64,000 bases of DNA, from positions 434,001-498,000 of the forward strand of contig NZ_JODS01000003.1 in the NCBI RefSeq assembly GCF_000718025.1. Direction: 5' to 3'. The notes beneath the pieces are model-generated. The model was not told where the DNA came from. It searched no databases and worked only from the letters and a program-made list of their open reading frames with translations. The stretch is from Kitasatospora purpeofusca. GTDB taxonomy: Bacteria; Actinomycetota; Actinomycetes; Streptomycetales; Streptomycetaceae. The number at the start of each line of letters is the position of its first letter. Within the stretch, counting starts at the first letter, position 1. The translations under genes were made by a program, and so were the position numbers. Positions 57,249-64,000 of the stretch are shown one piece after another.

Positions 57249-59150
57249 CTACTCGATGTCCGCCCGATTCTCGCCGACCGGCAGGCCGCCGAGGTGCCGG
57301 CGGACGAAGTCGATCTCCAACCGCAACTGCTTGATCCGCTCGTCCACGACCAGCGAACCGTGCCCGGCGTCGTACCGGTACACCTCGTGCGGCTTGCCGA
57401 GCCGCTCCAGCTCCTCGACGTAGTTGTCGATCTGCTTGATCGGGCAGCGCGGGTCGTTGACCCCGGCGCTGATGTAGACCGGCACCGCGACCCGGTCGAT
57501 GTACGTCAGCGGGGAGGAGGCGGTCCAGCGCTCGGGCACCTCCTCGGGCGTGCCGCCGAAGAGCGTGCGGTCGATCGCCTTCAGCGCCTCCATCTCGTCG
57601 TCGTACGCGGTCAGGTAGTCCGCGACGGGAACGGCGGCGACGCCGAGGCTCCACAGCTCGGGCTGCACGCCGAGCCCGAGCAGCGTGAGGTAGCCGCCCC
57701 AGGAACCGCCGGCCAGCACCAGCCGGTCCGGGTCGGCCAGTCCGCTCTCCACCGCCCAGCCGCGCACGGCCGCGATGTCCTCCAGCTCGATCAGGCCGAC
57801 CCGCTCGCGCAGCGCGTCCGTCCAGGCCTGGCCGTAGCCGGTCGAGCCGCGGTAGTTGACCCGGACCACCGCGAAGCCGTGGTCCAGCCAGGCGGCCGGC
57901 CCGGCCGCGAAGGAGTCGCTGTCGTGGTGGGTCGGACCGCCGTGGACCTCGAACACGGTCGGGAACGGGCCCTCGCCCGCCCCGGCCGGCCGCTGGACCA
58001 GCGCGTGCACCCGGCCGCCCGGCCCGTCCACCCAGACGTCCTCGACCGGCACCGAGCCGGGCGGGACGGCACCGGGCGCGCGCAGCACGACCGTGCCGGC
58101 GGTGGAACGGACGGCGGACGGGTCGGCGGCGGAGGACCACAGGAACTCCACCGTGCCGTCGGGGCGCGGGGTGGCGCCGCCGACCGTGCCGCGCGGGGTG
58201 TCCAGCCGGGTGAGCACGCCGTCGTCCAGGGAGTAGGAGAACAGCTCGCTGCGCGCCTCGTACTCGTGCTCGATCAGCAGCGCGCGGGCGCCGGGGCGCC
58301 ACTGGGCGGAGAGGTCGCCGGGCAGCTCGCGGCCCTGCTCGTCGCGGAGCGCCAGGGCGGTCTCCTTGCCGGTCGCGACGTCCCAGATCATCGGCTCCCA
58401 GCGGCCGGTGCGCTGGTGGGCGACCAGCAGCCGGGTGTCGCCGTCGACGGGCGCGAAGCCCAGGCAGGCGACCCCGCGCGGGTGCTCGTGGCCGGTGACC
58501 TCGTCCAGCTCGGCGACGGTGGGGACGGCGGAGACGCCGTCGGTGGCGGTGGCGTCGTCGCCGGAGAGGCGGACGACCCGGATCGCGCCGTGCATGGCGT
58601 CGCCGTGCTCGGTGTGGTCGATGGCCAGCAGGGTGCCGTCGTGGCTCAGGTCGCCGACACCGCCGTACTCGGCGTGCCGGTAGATCTCGACGGCCTCGGC
58701 CGCGCCCGGGCGGCGCAGGTGCAGGGTGGTGCCGTCCTCGTCGGTGGACCGGCCGACCACCACGGTGCCGTCCCGGCCCAGGGCGAGACCCGCTTCGTAG
58801 GACGGGGCCAGACCGGGGACGGCCTCCTCGTCCGGACCGGTGGCGCCCTCGGGACGGCCGGCGAACGGCTGGCGGCGCCAGACGCCGTACTCGTCGCCGT
58901 CGCTGTCGTCGAACCACCAGATCCACTCGCCGTCGGGGGACAGCTCGGCATCGGTGGTGCCGTTCGGGCGGTCGGTGGCCCGCCGGTGGGTGTCGGTGGC
59001 GCGGTCCCAGGCGTAGACCTCGTAGGTACCGCTGGAGTTGGACACGTACAGCGCCCGGTCGGGGGCGTCCTCGGCCCAGTCCGGCAGGGAGACCCGTGCC
59101 GCCCTGAACCGCTGCTCCCACGCCGGAACGGCGCTCTTCTCCTCGCTCAT
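57249..59150 (-). CDS. S9 family peptidase (acylaminoacyl-peptidase-like)
   Basis: A 633-residue prolyl-oligopeptidase-family enzyme, no signal peptide. The first 350 residues form a beta-propeller (repeats with WSPDGEWI-like segments such as LSPDGEWIWWFDD); the C-terminal alpha/beta-hydrolase has the nucleophile in GGSWGGY, Asp in GVNDPRCP and His in DAGHGSL. FEVHGGPTHHDSDSF forms the oxyanion region. It trims peptides or acyl-peptides in the cytosol. ATG at 59150; the much longer frame upstream overlaps the MFS gene and is not real. Confidence 0.92.
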   Translation of the reverse strand: MSEEKSAVPAWEQRFRAARVSLPDWAEDAPDRALYVSNSSGTYEVYAWDRATDTHRRATDRPNGTTDAELSPDGEWIWWFDDSDGDEYGVWRRQPFAGRPEGATGPDEEAVPGLAPSYEAGLALGRDGTVVVGRSTDEDGTTLHLRRPGAAEAVEIYRHAEYGGVGDLSHDGTLLAIDHTEHGDAMHGAIRVVRLSGDDATATDGVSAVPTVAELDEVTGHEHPRGVACLGFAPVDGDTRLLVAHQRTGRWEPMIWDVATGKETALALRDEQGRELPGDLSAQWRPGARALLIEHEYEARSELFSYSLDDGVLTRLDTPRGTVGGATPRPDGTVEFLWSSAADPSAVRSTAGTVVLRAPGAVPPGSVPVEDVWVDGPGGRVHALVQRPAGAGEGPFPTVFEVHGGPTHHDSDSFAAGPAAWLDHGFAVVRVNYRGSTGYGQAWTDALRERVGLIELEDIAAVRGWAVESGLADPDRLVLAGGSWGGYLTLLGLGVQPELWSLGVAAVPVADYLTAYDDEMEALKAIDRTLFGGTPEEVPERWTASSPLTYIDRVAVPVYISAGVNDPRCPIKQIDNYVEELERLGKPHEVYRYDAGHGSLVVDERIKQLRLEIDFVRRHLGGLPVGENRADIE

Positions 59151-59205
59151 CCACCCACCCAACCAGATCGGGGCGAGGAAACGGAACGGGACGGGGAAAC
59201 GGGGG

Positions 59206-59232
59206 AGGGGAGGGCCGGTGCGGCCCTCCCCT
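59206..59232 (-). terminator. Terminator between DHA2 exporter and S9 peptidase
   Basis: Perfect 12-bp stem AGGGGAGGGCCG / CGGCCCTCCCCT, loop GTG. An 18-bp direct repeat GGTCCTGTGGGTCGTTCC lies at 59273-59308, next to the exporter stop. Confidence 0.8.
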
Positions 59233-59335
59233 GCCCCGTTCCTCCGGGCCTCGCGCTCCTGCGGGTCCTGCCGGTCCTGTGGGTCGTTCCGGTCCTGTGG
59301 GTCGTTCCGACGGTTCCGGTCCTTCCCCGGCCCGT

Positions 59336-60790
59336 TCACCCCGTCCGGCGGGGCAGCAGCTGGACCAGGCCCACCAGCAGCACCTCCAGGACCGCCAGCG
59401 CTCCCAGGCTGCGCCCGAAGGCGGTGGCCGGGTCGGCGGCGCCGTAGTAGAGGATGCCGATCAGCGCGACCCCGAGCGCCCCCGCCACCTGCTGCACGGT
59501 GGCCACCAGGCCCGCGGCGGAGCCGGCCAGCCGGGGTTCGACGCCGGCCAGCACCAGCGAGGTCACCGGGGCGATCACCAGCCCCATCCCGAGCCCGTCC
59601 ACGAACAGGCCCGGTGCCAGCCACCAGACGCTGCCGGTGGTGCCCGTCAGGTGCACGGCCAGCCAGAGCAGGCCCAGACCGGCGGCCATCAGCAGCCCAC
59701 CCAGCGCGATCGCCTGCCGGCCGAGCCGGGCGGCCACCCGGTGCGCGGCGGTGGAGGTCAGCAGGTAGCCGAGGCCGATCGCGGTGAAGACCAGGCCCGC
59801 CCCGAGCGCGTCCAGGCCGAGGCCCGGCTGCAGGTAGAGGGCGAGCACCAGGAAGAACGAGGCCTGGCCGAGCCAGAAGACCAGTTGGGCGAGCAGACCG
59901 GTGGTGAAGGCGCGGTCCCGGAACAGCCGGGTGTCGACCAGCGGCGAGCCGCCCGACCGCCCGCGCCGGTGCTGATGAACGGTGAGGAGTACGAGCAGCG
60001 CCGCAGCCCCGGCCAGGCAGAGCCCGGTCCACAGCGGCCAGCCGCTCTCGCGGCCCTGGATCAGCGGCAGCACCAGGCCGGTCAGGGCGAGGGTGACCAG
60101 TACGACGCCCACCGGGTCGAGTCCCGGCCGGTGCGGGGCGCGGGACTCGGGCAGGCAGCGCCGCACCAGGGCCAGGGCGGCCACGCCGACCGGCAGGTTG
60201 AGCAGGAAGCAGCTGCGCCAGTCCAGGCCGAACAGGTCGGCGCGGATCAGCACGCCGCCGATCAGCTGGCCGAACACCGCTCCGAGCCCCATCGTCAGCC
60301 CGTACATCGCGAACGCCCGGGCCTGCGCCGCGCCGCTGTACGCGGTCCGCAGGATCGCCAGCACCTGCGGGCCCATCAGCGCCGCCGCCAGCCCCTGGGC
60401 GACCCGGGCGCCGACCAGGGTGCCCGCCGTCGGGGCCAGGCCGCAGGCGGCCGAGGCCAGGGTGAACAGGGCCAGGCCGAGGCCGAACGTCCGGCGGCGG
60501 CCGTACCGGTCGCCGAGCCGGCCGGCGGTGATCAGCCCGACGGCGAGGGCGAGGCCGAAGCCGGCGACCACCCATTGGACGGCGGCGGGGCCGGCTCTCA
60601 GGTCGGTCTGGAGGGAGGGGATGGCGACGTTGACGACGAAGACGTCGAGGGCGGTCATGAAGGTCGCGGTCAGCAGGACCGGCAGCAGGCCGCGCGGGGC
60701 GGGGGCGGCAGCGGCCGGGGCGGCGGTGGTGCGGGTGGTGCGCCGGTCGGTGCTTCGGTCGGTGCTTCGGTCGGTCAGGGTGCTGGACAT
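59336..60790 (-). CDS. MFS drug/proton antiporter, DHA2 family
   Basis: A 484-residue, about 14-helix exporter. Family marks: MTALDVFVVNVAIPSLQ (first helix) and GRLGDRYGRRRTFGLG (loop 2-3). The N terminus has a TDRSTDRSTDRR repeat. It is on the same strand as, and downstream of, the SnoaL-like gene but separated by a hairpin. Substrate unknown. Confidence 0.9.
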   Translation of the reverse strand: MSSTLTDRSTDRSTDRRTTRTTAAPAAAAPAPRGLLPVLLTATFMTALDVFVVNVAIPSLQTDLRAGPAAVQWVVAGFGLALAVGLITAGRLGDRYGRRRTFGLGLALFTLASAACGLAPTAGTLVGARVAQGLAAALMGPQVLAILRTAYSGAAQARAFAMYGLTMGLGAVFGQLIGGVLIRADLFGLDWRSCFLLNLPVGVAALALVRRCLPESRAPHRPGLDPVGVVLVTLALTGLVLPLIQGRESGWPLWTGLCLAGAAALLVLLTVHQHRRGRSGGSPLVDTRLFRDRAFTTGLLAQLVFWLGQASFFLVLALYLQPGLGLDALGAGLVFTAIGLGYLLTSTAAHRVAARLGRQAIALGGLLMAAGLGLLWLAVHLTGTTGSVWWLAPGLFVDGLGMGLVIAPVTSLVLAGVEPRLAGSAAGLVATVQQVAGALGVALIGILYYGAADPATAFGRSLGALAVLEVLLVGLVQLLPRRTG

Positions 60791-60872
60791 CGTCTGCTCC
60801 GGGTCGGTACGTGGCGGGAGTGCGTGCGGCGGGACATGGCGGGCGTTCCGGGACCAGGGCCGGGGCCGGGGC

Positions 60873-60899
60873 GGGGCGGGCGCAGGTGTCGCCCGCCCC
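60873..60899 (-). terminator. Terminator after SnoaL-like gene
   Basis: Perfect 10-bp stem GGGGCGGGCG / CGCCCGCCCC with a seven-base loop. Confidence 0.75.
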
Positions 60900-60935
60900 G
60901 GTGGGTACTGCCGGCGGTCGGAGGAGGCCGACGGC

Positions 60936-61313
60936 TCAGGCGCCGGGGACGCGGTCGAGGAAGCCGTGCACCGAGGCGATCCGGCCCTCCGCGTCGGCGA
61001 CCAGCACGTCGAAGCCGATGACCAGCGGCTCCTCCCCGGCCGGGCCGAGGTTCCACGTGAAACGGGCGATGTCGTGGTGGGCGTCGACCGGGCCGAGGGT
61101 GAACACCAGGCCGGGGAACTGCCCCTGCGCCGCGCCGATCAGCGCGTCGACGCCCTCGCGCCCGGTGACGGCGGCCAGCGGGTCGGTGTAGCGGCCGTCC
61201 TCGGCCCACGCCTCGTCGATCAGCTTCCGGCGGGCGGCCGGGTCGGTCTCGTTCCACGCGGCGAGGTAGCGGGCGGCGAGCTGTCCGAGGTCGGTGGGCA
61301 GGTTGGCGTTCAT
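60936..61313 (-). CDS. SnoaL-like/NTF2-fold small protein
   Basis: A 125-residue protein of the NTF2/SnoaL-like fold: RYLAAWNETDPAARRKLIDEAWAEDGRYTDPLAAVTGREGV (parts) and the sheet core VIGFDVLVADAEGRIASVHGFLD. Members include polyketide cyclases, isomerases and scaffold proteins; no active-site set can be assigned. Divergent from the large LuxR/AAA regulator at 61507, which may control it and the exporter beyond. Confidence 0.83.
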   Translation of the reverse strand: MNANLPTDLGQLAARYLAAWNETDPAARRKLIDEAWAEDGRYTDPLAAVTGREGVDALIGAAQGQFPGLVFTLGPVDAHHDIARFTWNLGPAGEEPLVIGFDVLVADAEGRIASVHGFLDRVPGA

Positions 61314-61506
61314 GGTCTTCTCCCTTGTCCGGTGCGGTGGTTGGTGCGGTGCTCGGTGCGGCGGCCGGTGGGCCGTTCCCGCTGGTCGAAAACTTACGGA
61401 CGCCGGCCGGCGGGCGAATCGGTCACGGATAGGTAGGGGGTACCGAGGTGGGCGCCAGTAGGGTCGAACCCGCCGGACACGGGGGTCGGCGGGGAGGGGG
61501 ACCGGG

Positions 61507-64000
61507 GTGCTGTACGGACGGGAACGGGAGCGGGCCGCTGTCGACGCGCTGCTCGACGGGGCGCGTGGCGGTCGCAGTGGCGTCCTGCTGCTGCGCGGCG
61601 AGCCGGGGATCGGCAAGACGGCCGTGCTGGAGTACGCGGTGGCGGCGGCCGGCGACGGGTTCCGGGTGGTCCGGGCGACCGGTGTCGAGTACGAGGCCGA
61701 ACTCCCCTTCGCCGGACTGAGTCTGCTGCTGTCGTCCGGCCTGGACCGGCTGGACGCCCTGCCCGGCCCGCAACGGCGTTCGCTGGAGGGCGCGTTCGGA
61801 CTCGGCGAGCCGGCCGGTGGCGCCGACCGGCTGCTCACCGGGCTGGCCACGCTCGGGCTGCTCGCCGAACTCGCCTCCGAGCAGCCGCTGTTGTGCGTGG
61901 TCGACGATGTGCAGTGGCTCGACCGCTCCTCGCTGGACGCCCTGCTGATCGCGGCCCGCCGGCTCCAGGCCGAGGGCGTCGCCCTGCTGCTCGCCGCCCG
62001 GGACACGGGGGCCGGGGAGGGCGGCCCGGCCCGGCCGGGGACGGCGGTCGGACCGCTGGCCGGCCTGCCCGAGCTGCGGCTCACCGGCCTGGCCGAACCG
62101 GACGCGGTCCGCCTGCTCGACGACCGTTCGGGAGCGGCCCGCACCGGACCTGCCCTGACCGGTCCGGCCCGTCGCCGACTGCTCGCCGAAGCCGCCGGCA
62201 ATCCGCTGGCCCTCGTCGAACTGCCGTCCACCGAGGCTGACTTGGCGTCGGGCGGGCTCGCCCTCACCAGTCGGCTCCGGATCGCCTTCCACGGCCAGGT
62301 CACCGGTCTGCCGCCCGCGACCCAGACCCTGCTGCTGGTCGCCGCGGCCGAGGAGAACGGCGAGCTGGACGTCGTCCTGGCTGCCGCCGCCGCGCTCGGG
62401 GCGGGCGCCGACGCGCTGGAGCCCGCCGAACGGGCCGGACTGGTCGCCGTCGGCACCGACCGCCGGTTCGCCTTCCGGCACCCGCTGCTGCGCGCGGCCG
62501 TCCTCCAGCGGGCCCCGCTCCAGCAGCGGTTGGCCGCCCACCGGGCGCTCGGCGAGGTTCTGGAGGAGGGCGACCGGCGGACCTGGCACCTCGCGCTCGC
62601 CGCCACCGCGCCGGACGCCGGACTCGCCGACGCGCTGGAGCGGACCGCCGCGCGGGCCGAGGCCCGGGGCGCCCACGGCGGCGCGGCCGCCGCGTACGAG
62701 CGCGCCGCCGGGCTCACCCCGGACCGCGACGGTGCCACCCGCCGCCTGGTGCTGGCCGCCGAAGCCGCCACCGAGGAAGGGAAGTTGGAGCTGGCCGAGG
62801 CGCTCGCCGACCGGGCCGGCGAGCGCACCGACAGCGTCTTCGCGCACGCGCTGCTGGACCAGGTCCGGGCCGTCGCGCACTTCTGGCGCGGCGCCTACCC
62901 GGCCGCGTACCGGCTGCTGCTGGACGCCGCCGCGACCGACATCGAGCCCGCGCACGCGGCCCGGATGCTGCTGCAGGCCTTCCACGCCGCCTGGTACGTC
63001 GGCGAGGAGCCGGTGGCCACCGTGCTCGACCGGCTGGCCGCCCTGCCGCTGGGCGCGGACGAACCGCTCGCCCCGCTGGCCCGGCACCTGCCGGCCGCCG
63101 TGCTGCCCGCGCTGGGGCGTCCCGCCGGCCCCCTGCCCGACGTCCGCGCCACCGCGGCGGCGGCCCGGAAGGCCGGGGCGGAGAGCCCGGTCGACCTGGT
63201 GCAGCTGTGCGGGGCGACCCTCGTTCTCGGCCGGGATCACGAGACGCTGGAGCTGGCCGCCGAACTCACCGCCGAGGCCCGCGTCAAGGGGACGGTCGGG
63301 GTGCTGCCGACGCTGCAGTTCTTCCTCGCCGAGGCCGAACTGTTCCACGGCCGGCACCGCGACGCCGAGGTGACGGCGACGGAGGGCCTGGCGCTCGCCC
63401 GGGACACCGGCCAGGCCCAGTGGACCAGCCAACTCGCCTCGCTGCTGGCCTGTGTGGCGGCCCTCGCGGGGGCCGACGAGCGGTGCGCGGAGCTCGCTGC
63501 GGCGGCGCTGGTCCCCGGTTCGGCCGCGCCCGCCGCCGGGGAGCCGTGGGCGCACTGGGCGCGCGCCCTGCTGGACCTCGGCCGGGGCCGCGCGGCGGCG
63601 GCCGCCGACCGGCTGCACACGCTCACCACCGGGCCGTACCGGCACCATGTCGGCGCCACCCGGGCCGTTCCCGACCTGGTCGAGGCGGCCGTCCGGCTGG
63701 GCGAACCGGAACGGGCGGCCGAGCCGTACGAGCGCTTCGCCCGCTGGGCGGCCGCGGCCGGGACGCCCTGGGCAGAGGCCCTGCGACTGCGCTGCCAGGC
63801 GCTGCTCGGGCCGGACGAACTCGCCGAATCCGCCTACCGGGCGGCCCTCGACCTGCACGAGGGTGCCCACCGTCCGTTCGAACGCGCCCGCACCGCGCTG
63901 CTGTACGGCGAGTGGCTGCGGCGGGAGCGCCGCCGTACGGACGCCCGCCCGCATCTGGGCGCCGCCCTGGAGGTCTTCGAGCGGCTCGGTGCCGAACCCT
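61507..64000 (+). CDS. Large AAA/LuxR-type (LAL) regulator, 3' end outside window
   Basis: At least 831 residues, still open at the window edge. From the GTG at 61507 it reads MLYGRERERAAVDALL, then Walker A GEPGIGKTAV (near residue 33), LLCVVDDVQWLDRSSLDALL as Walker B, and a long Ala/Leu-rich TPR-like region. This is the layout of LAL/MalT-type ATPase regulators, whose C-terminal LuxR-type HTH would lie beyond 64000. A long opposite-strand frame in the same place is a GC-bias shadow. Divergent from the SnoaL-like gene. Streptomycete LAL regulators often activate secondary metabolism. Confidence 0.88.
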   Translation, partial: MLYGRERERAAVDALLDGARGGRSGVLLLRGEPGIGKTAVLEYAVAAAGDGFRVVRATGVEYEAELPFAGLSLLLSSGLDRLDALPGPQRRSLEGAFGLGEPAGGADRLLTGLATLGLLAELASEQPLLCVVDDVQWLDRSSLDALLIAARRLQAEGVALLLAARDTGAGEGGPARPGTAVGPLAGLPELRLTGLAEPDAVRLLDDRSGAARTGPALTGPARRRLLAEAAGNPLALVELPSTEADLASGGLALTSRLRIAFHGQVTGLPPATQTLLLVAAAEENGELDVVLAAAAALGAGADALEPAERAGLVAVGTDRRFAFRHPLLRAAVLQRAPLQQRLAAHRALGEVLEEGDRRTWHLALAATAPDAGLADALERTAARAEARGAHGGAAAAYERAAGLTPDRDGATRRLVLAAEAATEEGKLELAEALADRAGERTDSVFAHALLDQVRAVAHFWRGAYPAAYRLLLDAAATDIEPAHAARMLLQAFHAAWYVGEEPVATVLDRLAALPLGADEPLAPLARHLPAAVLPALGRPAGPLPDVRATAAAARKAGAESPVDLVQLCGATLVLGRDHETLELAAELTAEARVKGTVGVLPTLQFFLAEAELFHGRHRDAEVTATEGLALARDTGQAQWTSQLASLLACVAALAGADERCAELAAAALVPGSAAPAAGEPWAHWARALLDLGRGRAAAAADRLHTLTTGPYRHHVGATRAVPDLVEAAVRLGEPERAAEPYERFARWAAAAGTPWAEALRLRCQALLGPDELAESAYRAALDLHEGAHRPFERARTALLYGEWLRRERRRTDARPHLGAALEVFERLGAEP

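Noticed and set aside
61423..63954. Minus-strand open frame of 843 codons
   Set aside because: Low-quality Gly/Arg/Gln composition. The plus strand in the same place encodes a clear AAA/LuxR-type regulator without stops to the window end.

Overview
The window is high-GC DNA from a streptomycete-type actinobacterium (Streptomyces or Kitasatospora-like). The signs are strong third-position GC bias, many GTG/TTG starts, a bifunctional geosmin synthase, DesK-type two-component pairs, MocR-type regulators, a recR-ask-asd housekeeping block and a rare TTA codon in a biosynthetic gene. I see no plasmid origin, CRISPR array or complete insertion sequence.

Layout. 1-13.3 kb: accessory metabolic genes (DHA2 exporter, HhH-GPD protein, CYTH protein, geosmin synthase, VOC and DinB-like proteins, ArsR regulator with PEP-mutase-like enzyme, AsnC regulator with PLP decarboxylase, LuxR/histidine-kinase pair). 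13.5-15.7 kb: MMPL exporter. 15.8-27.0 kb: a compact biosynthetic locus bounded by two MocR regulators. It encodes a B3/B4 tRNA-editing-like protein, ATP-grasp ligase, MFS exporter with a TTA codon, TrpB-like PLP enzyme, iron-sulfur flavoprotein-like reductase, cupin, chorismate mutase and UbiD decarboxylase. No NRPS or PKS is present. The gene set suggests a chorismate/prephenate-derived amino acid that is ligated, exported and guarded against mis-charging; this is inference. 27.3-32.4 kb: SpoIIE-type phosphatase, small hypothetical proteins, two DUF5994 paralogues, a CBS protein and an NmrA-like protein behind a perfect palindrome. 32.5-37.6 kb: FtsX/LolD-type ABC transporter divergent from a two-component system with an apparently leaderless kinase gene.

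37.7-45.9 kb is a tRNA-anchored island. The intact tRNA-Ser(GGA) on the minus strand at 45855-45939 carries a 54-bp 3' segment, running from the anticodon loop to the 3' end, that is repeated perfectly at 37701 and 41776. The copies delimit two consecutive modules of about 4.08 kb. Module A carries an XRE regulator, a LuxR-type HTH protein, a secreted peptide and a small membrane protein. Module B carries a Phd-like antitoxin/toxin pair with a perfect operator, and an HTH-methyltransferase-specificity fusion overlapping a 66-residue two-helix membrane protein. Neither module has a recognisable integrase. This is the best candidate for a new mobile or defence system.

46-56.6 kb is conserved core: SRP RNA, dnaX, ybaB, recR, a DUF5063 gene, ask, asd, a SigE-family sigma factor with a membrane partner, and SURF1. 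The asd product has Ser where the catalytic Cys is expected. 56.6-64 kb: lipoprotein, S9 peptidase, DHA2 exporter, SnoaL-like protein and the start of a large LuxR/AAA regulator cut by the window edge.
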